A DNA stretch of 64,000 bases, from assembly GCF_003287955.1 (NCBI RefSeq), contig NZ_QMKP01000004.1, forward strand, positions 62,001 to 126,000, given 5' to 3'. Source of the DNA: Arthrobacter sp. AQ5-06. GTDB taxonomy: Bacteria; Actinomycetota; Actinomycetes; Actinomycetales; Micrococcaceae. This document shows positions 1 through 8,619 of the stretch, piece by piece (within the stretch, counting starts at the first letter, position 1; the number at the start of each line of letters is the position of its first letter). A model generated the notes under the pieces. It did no database searches. It was given only the letters and a program-made list of their open reading frames with translations, and had not been told where the DNA came from. A program made the position numbers and the translations under genes.

Positions 1-43
1 GCTTTCTTCCAGCCGAACCTTGTCCCGTGCCTGGAGCGCCCAC

Positions 44-970
44 CTACTCAGGTTGGCTGCCCACATAGCCGAGGCGGCGGAGGCGCTCCCGGGCGGCCTG
101 TTCGCTGGGTCCAGGCCCGCGTCCGAGGGCAAGATGTACGACGCCGAGAGTCACCTTCGTTGCCAGTCTCACGGGGAGCGGGAACGGCCCCAGCCGGGGG
201 ACCTGGAGGCCGAGCATCCGGCGGTATTTCGGCTCCAGGCTGTAGACAGCGCCGGCGAAGATGATCCGGTAGCCAGGGCGCAGCAGCGGGTGCAGTGGCG
301 GGTTGCGGATGAACTCGACGGTCTCGGCAACCCTGCTGTCCGCCAGCAGCTCGCCGTTGTAATACCAGAGGTCCATTTGCTGCCGCATTTCGGCCTCGCT
401 CAGGGGCGGTTCCTCTACACCCATCAGCCGTCCGGCGTGGGCCCACTCGCGGACATAGGCGTCCGGGCCGCCGGGGATCCCGGCACCCCAGATTTTGTGG
501 GCCGAGAGGAAGGCGTCCACGAACGCGATGTGGACCCAGCGGGCGAGTTCCGGATCGTTGGCCGAGTAAGTCCGCTCGCCGCCGTGCCCGTCACCGTAGC
601 TCCCCTGAACAGGCCCGTGCAGGCGACGGACCCTGGCGGAGGCCTCGTCGGCGGCGGCCTGTGGGCCATAGGTGACGGTGAAGATCCAGCGGATGGTCCG
701 GGCCAGCCGGCTGAGCGGATCTGCGCGGAAGTTGGAGTGCTCGTGGATTCCCGCCAATGCTCCCGGATGCAAAGCCTGCATCAGGAGCGCGCGGATCCCG
801 GCCACAATGGTTGTCATGGAGCCGTGCACCGCCCAGACGGCCGAGCCGGGCTGGTGATAGCCGGCGTCGTCGCCCTCAGCCAGCTGCGGAACCCAAGCGG
901 GCGGGCCGCCAGAGCTGCCGGTGAATACCCGTTTGACTTCGCCCTGCCACTCCCTGAGGAAATTTCGCAT
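44..970 (-). CDS. MpaB/Lcp-like oxygenase family protein (DUF2236)
   Basis: 308-residue protein of the oxygenase MpaB / rubber-oxygenase (Lcp) catalytic-domain family, formerly DUF2236. The family pattern is visible: a LLMQALHPGALAGIHEHSNF stretch near residues 62-81, RLHGPVQG near 115 and an HIAFVDAFLSAH helix near 145, with conserved histidines. Known relatives bind heme b (Lcp) or act on membrane-bound prenyl substrates, but the substrate here is unknown. I chose the ATG at 970. The frame stays open to 1309 but the extra residues are low-complexity and run under the divergent peptidase gene. ATG at 1024 is an alternative. No signal peptide is seen. It is divergent from the M23 peptidase. 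The family is confident, the function is not. Confidence 0.8.
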   Translation of the reverse strand: MRNFLREWQGEVKRVFTGSSGGPPAWVPQLAEGDDAGYHQPGSAVWAVHGSMTTIVAGIRALLMQALHPGALAGIHEHSNFRADPLSRLARTIRWIFTVTYGPQAAADEASARVRRLHGPVQGSYGDGHGGERTYSANDPELARWVHIAFVDAFLSAHKIWGAGIPGGPDAYVREWAHAGRLMGVEEPPLSEAEMRQQMDLWYYNGELLADSRVAETVEFIRNPPLHPLLRPGYRIIFAGAVYSLEPKYRRMLGLQVPRLGPFPLPVRLATKVTLGVVHLALGRGPGPSEQAARERLRRLGYVGSQPE

Positions 971-1135
971 ACCACTATTCTCGCTCAGCACCAGGCGGGC
1001 ATGGTTCTGCACGCAGATCCACATGATGTCCGCTGCGTACCGCTGCGGGGGTTCACACGCCCGAGCCTTTGTGGTCCCATGAAGTGGTAAGTCCGTCTGG
1101 ATCTGGGGTCTGGCGGGCCAAACCGGGAGTGACGA

Positions 1136-2416
1136 GTGGGCAATCATTGGGGATCCGGCCGGGATAAGGAGCCTGCGGGCGCCTGCGCCATAGCTGTGCG
1201 CGCACTGGCCGCCGGTGCCGTCGTCGCCGCGTCCCTCTTCGCCGTTAGCTTCCCTGGGACGCTCCCTGTTGAACCCGACCCGGCAAGGTCGCCGGTCGGT
1301 GCCGGACAAGTTGGCCTGCCTTGGCTGGCCGATGCTTTCCGGACGGACAGCCGGGCCTTGGTTCCGTTCAACCGCACACTGGTCAGGACGATCGCCAAGG
1401 GTGGAAGCGCACCACTCAATGTGGCTGCTGCTGGGCTCACCCGCCCGGCGGAGGGGTCCCTCATGGCGCCGCTTGAGCTCCTTACCTCAAGCTCTCCTTT
1501 CGGGTACCGGGTGAGCCCGATCACCGGTAGGGGCGGCGATTTCCACTTGGGCCAGGACTTCGCTGCAGGCTGCGGCACCAGGGTTTATTCGGCCGACGCC
1601 GGCGTGGTACGGGCCGCCGGCTGGCACCCCTGGGGCGGTGGAAACCGAGTGGAAATAGACCATGGCAACGGACTGATCACCACGTACAACCACTTGGAGG
1701 CCGTCGCGGTCCGTACGGGGGATTCCGTCCAGGTGGGCCAGGTCATTGCCCGGGTTGGCACTACGGGATGGTCCACGGGCTGCCACCTGCATTTCGAAAC
1801 CATCCTCCACGGCAAGCACACCAGCCCGCTGAACTGGACACTCCTCCCCACACGTCAGTTGGACGAGCTCGAGGACATAGCCATGGTCAGCTATGACGCC
1901 AAGCCCGCGGATGGTGCCGCCGCGCAACGCTGGGCCATCCCGGTCGCCGAGGACAACAGTCACGCCGTCCTGGGCGGCGAAAAGGAACTGTCCGAAGCGC
2001 CGCCCGTGGACGGAACGCTGCCCGCGATTCAACCGCAGGACGAGGCACCCGCGGAGGAGCCGTCGTCGGACGCTATCTCGCCGGAATCCGCTTCTCCGGA
2101 CCCCAGCGCGACGGAAAGTGCGACGGAAACAGCCACTTCGACGGCGTCACCTTCCCCGGCGTCTTCCTCGCCCGGGGCAACGCCTTCGCCAACGGGCACC
2201 TCAAGCGACACGCCGACGACGACGTCACCCACCCCCGCGGGCACCTCGCCTGTGCCGACGACGAGCCCGTCAACGCCGGCGCCAGCGGTGGAGCCACCAG
2301 CCACAACGAGCACCGAGTCCTCAGCGGAATCAGCGTCGCCCTCGCCCACAGCGACAGCTACAACCACCTCTACGCCTCCATACACCGCAACCGGCTCCGA
2401 GACGGCGGGGCCCTGA
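1136..2416 (+). CDS. M23 (LytM-type) metallopeptidase with Ser/Thr/Pro tail
   Basis: Secreted or surface zinc endopeptidase of the M23 family, expected to cut peptidoglycan cross-bridges. GTG start at 1136 preceded by GGGAG (1125-1129). A hydrophobic segment around residues 20-42 is a signal peptide or membrane anchor. The M23 domain spans about residues 115-235 with all zinc and catalytic residues visible: H137 and D141 in HLGQD, and H217/H219 in HLHFE. The last 120 residues are almost only S, T, P, A and E, a wall-spanning or glycosylated linker with no anchoring motif. No coiled-coil region precedes the domain, unlike NlpD/EnvC. Stand-alone gene. Confidence 0.9.
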   Translation: MGNHWGSGRDKEPAGACAIAVRALAAGAVVAASLFAVSFPGTLPVEPDPARSPVGAGQVGLPWLADAFRTDSRALVPFNRTLVRTIAKGGSAPLNVAAAGLTRPAEGSLMAPLELLTSSSPFGYRVSPITGRGGDFHLGQDFAAGCGTRVYSADAGVVRAAGWHPWGGGNRVEIDHGNGLITTYNHLEAVAVRTGDSVQVGQVIARVGTTGWSTGCHLHFETILHGKHTSPLNWTLLPTRQLDELEDIAMVSYDAKPADGAAAQRWAIPVAEDNSHAVLGGEKELSEAPPVDGTLPAIQPQDEAPAEEPSSDAISPESASPDPSATESATETATSTASPSPASSSPGATPSPTGTSSDTPTTTSPTPAGTSPVPTTSPSTPAPAVEPPATTSTESSAESASPSPTATATTTSTPPYTATGSETAGP

Positions 2417-2497
2417 CGGGAAACTCCCAGACTGCACCCGTACCCTTGATGGTTGGCAACGAATCACCTGCATGACCAACCTTTCAAGGACGGCGCT

Positions 2498-3025
2498 GTG
2501 ACAGACCTGTACACCATTCCACTCACCCTCAACGACGGCACCGAAACCGATTTCGGCCGGTTCAAGGGCAACGTGGTGATGGTGGTGAACGTGGCGTCAA
2601 AGTGCGGGTTCACTCCTCAGTACGCGGGCCTCGAGACGCTCTACGAGAAGTTCCGGGACCGCGGCTTCGACGTGCTCGGAGTCCCGTGCAACCAATTCGC
2701 CGGCCAGGAGCCGGGCAACGACAGCGAGATCGCCGAGTTTTGCGAGCGGAATTTCGGTGTCACTTTTCCGCTGACGGCCAAGGCCAATGTGCGTGGCAAG
2801 GACCAGCATCCGCTCTATGCCGAGCTGACCAGGTTCAAAACGAGTGTGCTGCCCGGCCTGGTGAAATGGAACTTTGAGAAGTTCCTGATCAACCGCACGG
2901 GCCTAGTGGTGGCACGCTTCGCGCCCACCGTCGAACCGGACTCCGCCGAAGTCATCGATGCAATTGAAATGGCACTGGCAGAATTTGACGGGCAGGCAGC
3001 TATCACGGAACTTTCCGGAGTGTAA
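2498..3025 (+). CDS. Glutathione peroxidase family protein (Cys type)
   Basis: Thiol peroxidase of the GPx family, 175 residues, reducing hydroperoxides. The catalytic tetrad is complete: C36 in NVASKCGFT, Q70 in CNQFAGQEP, W124 and N125 in WNFEKFL. The active residue is Cys rather than selenocysteine. Such non-animal enzymes usually use thioredoxin, and actinobacteria lack glutathione, so thioredoxin or mycothiol-linked reduction is inferred. GTG at 2498 is chosen because AAGGA lies at 2486-2490, although the frame opens further upstream at 2453. No signal peptide, so cytosolic. No operon partner is evident. Confidence 0.92.
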   Translation: MTDLYTIPLTLNDGTETDFGRFKGNVVMVVNVASKCGFTPQYAGLETLYEKFRDRGFDVLGVPCNQFAGQEPGNDSEIAEFCERNFGVTFPLTAKANVRGKDQHPLYAELTRFKTSVLPGLVKWNFEKFLINRTGLVVARFAPTVEPDSAEVIDAIEMALAEFDGQAAITELSGV

Positions 3026-3112
3026 TTCTTTTAGTTTTTTCCAACTTGGCCGCAGCGATTTACCCACAGTTTGCCAATTGTCTGATTGGATAATAGTTAC
3101 TGAAGGGTAGAA

Positions 3113-3129
3113 GGGAAACGCCGTTTCCC
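3113..3129. promoter_or_regulatory. Short inverted repeat in the phosphoesterase leader
   Basis: GGGAAAC-gcc-GTTTCCC, a perfect 7-bp inverted repeat 20 bp upstream of the phosphoesterase ATG. A GATAAT hexamer at 3089-3094 (within TGGATAAT) resembles an extended -10, which would place the repeat just after the transcription start. It may be an operator or a leader hairpin. No matching -35 is obvious. Confidence 0.35.
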
Positions 3130-3148
3130 ACCAACCACAGAGGCAGCA

Positions 3149-4081
3149 ATGAAGCACATCGAGGCCGAACACCCCCGGCCACGCCACTTCCTTCTACACC
3201 TGAGCGACCCCCACCTGTTGGGAGGTCCGGATCCCCTTCACGGCGCAGTCGACAGCGAAGCCAAGCTCATTCAGCTTTTTGAAGAGGTCAGGGCTTCCGG
3301 CGCCCGGCCCGAGGCCGTGATCTTCACGGGCGACCTCGCCGACCGGGGTGACCCTGAAGCCTACGCAAAGCTGCGGGCAATCGTTGATCCCGCGTGCGCA
3401 GACATGGGCGCGGAGGTTATCTGGGCGATGGGCAACCACGACAACCGCGCCAACTTCCGGACCGGGCTGCTGGACGAGCCGGCGAGCGATGCGCCGGTGG
3501 ACCGAAGCTACTTCATCAATGGCCTGCGCATCATCACCATGGACACCTCGGTCCCGGGTTACCACCACGGCGAGCTAAGCCCGTCACAGCTGGGGTGGCT
3601 CACCCGCCAGCTGGATACCCCGGCCCCCGACGGCACCATCCTGGCGCTCCACCATCCGCCGGTCCCGTCGGTCCTGGACCTTGCCGTGCTCGTGGAACTG
3701 CGGGATCAGGCAAGCCTGGCCTCCGTAGTCCGCAACTCCGACGTCCGGACCATTCTTGCCGGGCATCTGCACTACTCGACCACCGCCACCTTTGCGGGGA
3801 TTCCTGTCTCCGTCGCCTCAGCGACGTGCTACACCCAGGACCTCAACGTCGCCGTCGGCGGTACCCGCGGCCGGGACGGCGGGCAGGCCTTTAACTTGGT
3901 GCACGTCTACGAGCACACCATTGTCCATTCCGTGGTTCCGCTGGGGAGCGCGGCCACAGTAGGCGAGCATGTCACCCCGGAAATGACGGCCGAGCGACTG
4001 GCCGCCGCGGGCGTCAGCATCCCTGACAGCGCGAAGGCAGGAGGCGTCAGGAAGGTAGCCCTTCCGCACTACGCTATCTAG
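3149..4081 (+). CDS. Class III calcineurin-like phosphodiesterase (CpdA/Icc-like)
   Basis: 310-residue dimetal phosphoesterase resembling the cyclic-nucleotide phosphodiesterase CpdA/Icc and Rv0805. All five family motifs are present in order: D20-P-H22, GDLADRGD from about residue 61, GNHD at 95-98, LHHPP near 169 and GHLHYS near 205. The likely substrate is 2',3'- or 3',5'-cAMP or another phosphodiester. Specificity cannot be read from sequence. ATG at 3149 with AGAGG 6-10 bases upstream. It ends 64 bp before the convergent Stealth gene. Monocistronic. Confidence 0.85.
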   Translation: MKHIEAEHPRPRHFLLHLSDPHLLGGPDPLHGAVDSEAKLIQLFEEVRASGARPEAVIFTGDLADRGDPEAYAKLRAIVDPACADMGAEVIWAMGNHDNRANFRTGLLDEPASDAPVDRSYFINGLRIITMDTSVPGYHHGELSPSQLGWLTRQLDTPAPDGTILALHHPPVPSVLDLAVLVELRDQASLASVVRNSDVRTILAGHLHYSTTATFAGIPVSVASATCYTQDLNVAVGGTRGRDGGQAFNLVHVYEHTIVHSVVPLGSAATVGEHVTPEMTAERLAAAGVSIPDSAKAGGVRKVALPHYAI

Positions 4082-4145
4082 CAATGCATAGCCCGGCGGC
4101 CCGGAGCTCCCAATGTCAGCGAGACCAACGTCGGGGCCGCGAACG

Positions 4146-5810
4146 TCAGAGCTCCCAGGGCGCCTTGATGGGGTAGTACTTCTCCAGGAAGCCGGTCACG
4201 ATCTCGGCGCGCTCGTCCGCGGGGACTTCGGGGAAGCTGCCGTCGTTGAGGCAGAAGAAGTCCATATTCCGCTTGGCCAGCAGCTTGGGCAGGTAGTTCA
4301 GCCCGGCGCGGGCGGTGGTGTCCACGTAACGCACCTTGGCCGCGGTCTGGGTGACGGCACGGCCTGTGAGCAGGGCGTAGTAGTGGTAGAAGGAATTGGT
4401 GACCGAGATGTTGTCTGCGGCGCGGAACCTGCTGCCCGCCGTCTTCTGGAACTCCTCCGGGAACTCACGCTCCATCCTGGCCACAACGCTGCGCCGCAGC
4501 GGGGCGGCGGTGTGCTCAAGGTGCCGCGTGGTGATCCGCCCGAAGCGGTTCCAGAGCAGCTTGCGGTTAACGCGGGCGGCGTTCTCGAAGCCACTGCGCT
4601 CGGCATCGTTGTCGCCCAGCCCGATCCGGGTCTCGGCCTCGACGAACTTGGTGACGCCACCCGGTGTGAAGAACATGTCCGGGCCCACAGGCCGGCCGAA
4701 GAACATATCGTCATTCGAGTAAAGGAAATGCTCGGACAGGCCCTCGATGTTGTGGAGCTGGCACTCCACTGCTTGTGAGTTGTGGGTGGGCAGCACTGTG
4801 GGATCGGCGAAAAATTCCTCGCTGCGGACAATTGTCACCGAGGGGTGCTCGGCGAGCCACTCCGGGGCGGGGGAGTCCGTGGCGATAAAGATGCGACGGA
4901 TCCAGGGCGCAAACATGTACACGGAGCGAAGGGCATATTTGAGTTCATTGATCTGCCGGAAGCGGGCTTCGTTGTCGTCGCCTTCGCCCAGGACAACCCC
5001 TTGCTGCTGGGCGCGCCGGGCCTCGATGTAACCGGGCGAGCTGCCATCAACCCACGAGAAGACCAGATCGATGTCGAAGCTGATGTCGCTGGCGTGGTCG
5101 GCGAACATGTTCTCGATGGTGGGCCAGGTGTGCCCGTACCGTTCAACCGTCCCGCGGACGGCGTCCTGGGACTGCATGGTGCGGCGGGTCAGGGAGTTTT
5201 CGATCGGAAGGATCAGCTGATCGCCCTCAAAGCTCCAGAGCTCAATCTGGACGCCAGCGGAGGAACCGAACTCAAAACCACCGTCGGGCTCAACCCGCGG
5301 ACGGTAGAGGCGGAAGATGCGGGCCTGGCGGTTGGGGGACAGATCCCCGTCGGCCACCAGCACGGAGGACTTCTTTTTCGCGTCCACGGTCATGGAGTAG
5401 ACGGGCTCGTTGCGGCAGGCCTCCACCAAGGCTGTCCGCAGCTTCTTGCGATCCTTCCAGTCCAGGGCGATGACCGGACGGTCGTTGTTGCCCCGGACCA
5501 ACAGGTAGTCCAGGCCTTCGCCCGCGAGGACACCACGCAGGAACAACAGGTCCTCAACCATGGCCTGGTACGGAGTCCGGTTGTGGTTGATCAGGGCGTA
5601 CCTGCCCTTGTGCCGGACGACGTCAGTCCGGTGTTTGAGCCGCGCCTCAGCCGCCGGAGATGTCACCTCGGCGTGGGTGCGCAGTTCTACGGACGCCTGG
5701 CCGCCGTAGTAGATCTCGTCCTGGACAGGTGCTTCTGTAATGGTTGTCTCCGTCGCGGGTAAGTGGTAAGCGTTCTTATCTGAATAATAGCGCGACGCCC
5801 AAAATGACAT
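4146..5810 (-). CDS. Stealth family sugar-phosphate transferase
   Basis: 554-residue protein of the Stealth family (hexose-1-phosphate transferases of cell-surface polysaccharide synthesis, related to GNPTAB and capsule transferases). Stealth region 1 is clear near residue 245 as DIDLVFSWVDG, and region 2 near residue 360 as SNDDMFFGRP with the acidic metal-binding pair. Regions 3 and 4 follow to the C-terminus. The N-terminal 240 residues carry a nucleotidyl/phosphotransferase-like prefix seen in actinobacterial members. It probably moves a sugar phosphate onto a wall or capsule glycan. It follows the HAD gene by 33 bp, suggesting one transcript. Start at ATG 5810, with weak upstream pairing to 16S rRNA. 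Confidence 0.85.
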   Translation of the reverse strand: MSFWASRYYSDKNAYHLPATETTITEAPVQDEIYYGGQASVELRTHAEVTSPAAEARLKHRTDVVRHKGRYALINHNRTPYQAMVEDLLFLRGVLAGEGLDYLLVRGNNDRPVIALDWKDRKKLRTALVEACRNEPVYSMTVDAKKKSSVLVADGDLSPNRQARIFRLYRPRVEPDGGFEFGSSAGVQIELWSFEGDQLILPIENSLTRRTMQSQDAVRGTVERYGHTWPTIENMFADHASDISFDIDLVFSWVDGSSPGYIEARRAQQQGVVLGEGDDNEARFRQINELKYALRSVYMFAPWIRRIFIATDSPAPEWLAEHPSVTIVRSEEFFADPTVLPTHNSQAVECQLHNIEGLSEHFLYSNDDMFFGRPVGPDMFFTPGGVTKFVEAETRIGLGDNDAERSGFENAARVNRKLLWNRFGRITTRHLEHTAAPLRRSVVARMEREFPEEFQKTAGSRFRAADNISVTNSFYHYYALLTGRAVTQTAAKVRYVDTTARAGLNYLPKLLAKRNMDFFCLNDGSFPEVPADERAEIVTGFLEKYYPIKAPWEL

Positions 5811-5843
5811 GCTTCAAACGGGCGCTTCCGGCCGGGGACCGGC

Positions 5844-6773
5844 TCAGCTGACCATTGCCTCCCGCCAGCTGCGCAGGAAAGCTCCGCCGGCGTCGTCGTG
5901 AATGACGTGTTCCCCAAGCCCCAGATCGGTGGCCGTCAACACGTCATAGGGTTTGACCGGAACGCCGTCCGCCGGGCGGACGTCAACGTGCTTCACGGGA
6001 TGGTCATTGTGGTGCAGCCAGTCCGCCATCGCATAGTCCGTGCGGGAATCCCCCACGGTCCGCCACGCCTGCGGCGTGATGCCCTGCGCCGCCAGCAACT
6101 CCACGGCGCGGCTGGCGCCGAGGTCCTTGCCCAGCCGCACTGACTCAATATCGGTGGAAATGATGGTGGGGTCGACGCGGTAGTCCACCTCGTCGTCGGA
6201 ATTCGGTGCGTGGTGCTCAAGTCGGACCCCGCCCATGCCGTGGCGGGCCATCAGATCCATGGCGTCGGAGTCGAAAAGCTTCTGTTCGGCCAGGTAATCT
6301 GCGGAGGGCACCTCGATGTGCTGCTCAACGGACACCATGGCGCGTTTCGACTCGTCAAAAAACATGTGCCTGGAGTAGTCCTCGGCCACGAGCCTGCGGA
6401 CGTCATCGCCGTAGGCCTTGGGCACGGCAAGTTCGTGATCAACGTGGATGGGGCCGGCCCCGGCCGCGGTGTAGCTGAACCACACGGCGCCCTTCTCGCA
6501 AATGGCGTGGATGACCGTTCCGGCGGGAATGCCGGCGGCGATCATCGGCACCATAACCTGCTCCCGGATGAAGGCATCGGAGCGGCCGGTATTGAAAACA
6601 ACCGGAATTCCGGCGGTGGCGAGCGCCACGAGATCGGCAATGATGCCTGGTTTCACGTCACGGGTCACGGGGCTGGCCACGGGTCCGTCAACGTCGAGCA
6701 GGAGGGCGAAGGGCGGGGTGGACGGCAGGCGGACGCCGGGCGTGGTGCTGGCAGGGAATTCGGGTGCAGTCAT
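5844..6773 (-). CDS. HAD-superfamily (Cof/IIB-like) phosphatase
   Basis: 309-residue haloacid-dehalogenase-fold hydrolase. Motif I is DVDGPVA with D27 as nucleophile and D29 as acid/base. Motif II is the T in FNTGRSD. The metal-binding motif IV is GDSRTDYAMAD near residue 242, and a large type-IIB cap lies between. Substrate is likely a sugar phosphate, but none can be named. It is the first gene of a two-gene transcript with the Stealth transferase downstream, so a role in surface-glycan phosphate chemistry is a reasonable inference. ATG at 6773 with TGGAG upstream. Confidence 0.82.
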   Translation of the reverse strand: MTAPEFPASTTPGVRLPSTPPFALLLDVDGPVASPVTRDVKPGIIADLVALATAGIPVVFNTGRSDAFIREQVMVPMIAAGIPAGTVIHAICEKGAVWFSYTAAGAGPIHVDHELAVPKAYGDDVRRLVAEDYSRHMFFDESKRAMVSVEQHIEVPSADYLAEQKLFDSDAMDLMARHGMGGVRLEHHAPNSDDEVDYRVDPTIISTDIESVRLGKDLGASRAVELLAAQGITPQAWRTVGDSRTDYAMADWLHHNDHPVKHVDVRPADGVPVKPYDVLTATDLGLGEHVIHDDAGGAFLRSWREAMVS

Positions 6774-6918
6774 GGCTCCATTGTGTCAGCCGGGGCCGCC
6801 GATCCTTCGCCGGCGGCGCAATGTCCGCGGCATGTGACAGATGGTCACTGTTTGGCTACAACCTTGGGCTGCTGCGGGCCGGACACTTCTCTTGGGCCGC
6901 CAAGCTGCCTAGGGTGGC

Positions 6919-7221
6919 ATGGTGATCTTCAAAGCTGTGGGCGAGGGACGCCCGTATCCCGACCATGGTTTCAACACGCCCAAACAGTGGGCGTCGCTGC
7001 CGCCGCGCCCTGTCCGCCTGGACGAACTGGTGACCACCAAACGGACGCTGGACCTCGAAGCGCTCCTGGCCGAAGACTCCACCTTTTTCGGCGACCTCTT
7101 TCCCCACGTGGTGCAGTACCAGGGAATCCTGTACCTGGAGGACGGCCTGCACCGCGCCGTCCGGACGGCGCTGCACCAGCGGACCGCCATCCACGCCCGT
7201 GTGCTGGTCATAGATGGCTAG
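6919..7221 (+). CDS. Small ParB-like-fold protein (sometimes labelled VapB antitoxin)
   Basis: 100-residue conserved actinobacterial protein beginning MVIFKAVGEGRPYPDH. The segment VRLDELVTTKRTLD ... ILYLEDGLHRAVRTAL resembles the ParB/sulfiredoxin-type core, where a V-x-L-x-D-G-x-H-R signature lines a nucleotide pocket. Related proteins are sometimes annotated as VapB antitoxin, but no PIN-domain toxin lies nearby and there is no AbrB or ribbon-helix-helix pattern, so I do not follow that name. ATG at 6919 with AGGG just upstream; GTG at 6922 is the alternative. It overlaps the LytR_C gene by 8 bp, so they are co-translated. Confidence 0.75.
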   Translation: MVIFKAVGEGRPYPDHGFNTPKQWASLPPRPVRLDELVTTKRTLDLEALLAEDSTFFGDLFPHVVQYQGILYLEDGLHRAVRTALHQRTAIHARVLVIDG

Positions 7222-7885
7222 GAAACCCAAGGACGCCAGCGTCCTGCATGGCCACCATGTTGTCACCGGCCCCGAACTGCGGGCCACGTTTGAGGTTTCC
7301 GGCGACCCCGACAATCCGGTGCGGTTGCGCCGCCGTGTGGTGCATGGAGTGGTCCTGGTTTTGCTGCTGGGCCTCATTGCCGGCGCCATTTTCCTTGCGC
7401 TGGCCATCATGAACGGACAGCTGAAGCTTCCGACGACGGCGGGCAGCGAGGAGCCTCGGACCACCTGTCCCGGGGCCACCTTCGACTACACCCCCAACGA
7501 CAAAATCAACCTCAACGTCTACAACTCCACCAGCCGCCCCGGGCTGGCCCGCTCTGTTGCGGATGAGTTGCTGGTCCGGAAGTTTGTGGTGGGGACCGTG
7601 GCCAACACGGAGGCCGGGTACCGCGGCGTGGCTGCGGTGGTTTCCGGGGCCGCCGGGCAGTCTGCCGCCTTCAGCGTCCAGCGGAACCTGCCGGGCTCCG
7701 ACTACTTCCAGGATGGCCGGACGGACGCCAGCGTGGACGTGATTCTTGCCGGCGATTACCAGGAGCTTGCCGCCGCCGACCGCGTGGACCAGACACCAGG
7801 GAAGCTCAGCTGCCCGCGTGAAAGCCGAAGAATCGCTGACGATGCCAAGTGGCCGGTTATTCCGACGGCCGGCGCCACACCCTAG
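7214..7885 (+). CDS. LytR C-terminal-domain membrane protein
   Basis: 223-residue protein with one transmembrane helix (about residues 42-67) and an extracellular LytR_C domain (about 95-185; NLNVYNSTSRPGLARSVADEL starts it). It has the C-terminal domain of LytR-CpsA-Psr proteins without the transferase domain. Such stand-alone LytR_C proteins are common in actinobacteria and are thought to act in wall assembly. The ATG lies inside the end of the preceding gene (8-bp overlap). The stop overlaps the convergent tetR stop by 4 bp (CTAG at 7882-7885). Confidence 0.85.
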   Translation: MARKPKDASVLHGHHVVTGPELRATFEVSGDPDNPVRLRRRVVHGVVLVLLLGLIAGAIFLALAIMNGQLKLPTTAGSEEPRTTCPGATFDYTPNDKINLNVYNSTSRPGLARSVADELLVRKFVVGTVANTEAGYRGVAAVVSGAAGQSAAFSVQRNLPGSDYFQDGRTDASVDVILAGDYQELAAADRVDQTPGKLSCPRESRRIADDAKWPVIPTAGATP

Positions 7886-8511
7886 CTGACGCGCAGGGGT
7901 GCGCCGTCGTCGTCGAACCTGGCTCCGGCGCCCAGCTGGATGAACCGCACGGTCCGGGCGATCCTGGCCTCAAGTTCGGCGGGCTCGTTGCTGCCGCGTG
8001 CGGCGCTGGACGAGAGTGTGCCGTGGATGAGCTGCGCCTGCTGGCCAATGTCCGCTTGCGGCAGGTACCCCTGCGCCATGCCGTCCCTGAGGATGCCCTG
8101 CAGCAGGACGCTGAGTTCACCCACGTGGTCGGCCAGTTTGGCAAAGGACGACGGCGACAGCACCGCCGCCATCGCCGGTCCGGGCGGGAGGTGGCGGCGG
8201 CTGAGGTCCTCCACCTGGGTGCGCACGTACAGGGCCATCCGTTCGACGGGGTTCTCGAGCGTGCTCAGCGACTCCCGGAGTTCGGCGAGGAAGCGCTCGG
8301 TCTCATCCAGGGCGTAGGAGATCAGCAGTTCTTCCATGTCCGCGTAATAGTTATAGACCGCGGTTCGCCCCACGCCGGCGTGCCGCGCGACGTCTGTCAT
8401 GGTCAGTCCAGGCAGGCCGTGGGTGAACAGGAGTTCCCCGAACGCTGTCAGGACCCGGCGTTGAGTCTCGGCGCGTTGCGCGGCGTTGTTGGCCGCCGAA
8501 ATCCTGGGCAT
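7882..8511 (-). CDS. TetR family transcriptional regulator
   Basis: 209 residues with an N-terminal TetR helix-turn-helix (about 14-58; TMTDVARHAGVGRTAVYNYYADMEEL is the DNA-reading part) and a variable ligand domain. The target is unknown. Upstream, on the minus strand, the first gene met is the DsbA-like gene, beyond a 63-bp palindromic repeat. ATG at 8511. Convergent with the LytR_C gene, with stop codons overlapping. Confidence 0.9.
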   Translation of the reverse strand: MPRISAANNAAQRAETQRRVLTAFGELLFTHGLPGLTMTDVARHAGVGRTAVYNYYADMEELLISYALDETERFLAELRESLSTLENPVERMALYVRTQVEDLSRRHLPPGPAMAAVLSPSSFAKLADHVGELSVLLQGILRDGMAQGYLPQADIGQQAQLIHGTLSSSAARGSNEPAELEARIARTVRFIQLGAGARFDDDGAPLRVS

Positions 8512-8545
8512 GCAGACACATTACCGCGAAGTGTCAGTAAACCCG

Positions 8546-8608
8546 GAGTTTTCGTCCAGATAACCACGCCAAAGATGTGGTTTGGGTGGAATATCTGGAC
8601 AAAAACTC
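8546..8608. repeat. 63-bp palindromic element, family A copy 1
   Basis: Arms 8546-8562 and 8592-8608 (GAGTTTTyGTCCAGATA) pair 16 of 17. The 29-base centre can form an inner CCAAA/TTTGG stem. The same arms recur at 13350-13412. It lies 11 bp after the stop of the DsbA-like gene and before the TetR gene, both on the minus strand. There is no T-run typical of an intrinsic terminator. Confidence 0.85.
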
Positions 8609-8619
8609 ATCGCGCCGTG

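Noticed and set aside
3061..3094. Full sigma-70 promoter before the phosphoesterase gene
   Set aside because: GATAAT is a good -10, but TTGCCA at 3071 is only 12 bp away and no other -35 fits.
6919..7221. VapB antitoxin
   Set aside because: No PIN toxin nearby and no DNA-binding antitoxin fold pattern; the sequence fits a ParB-like core better.
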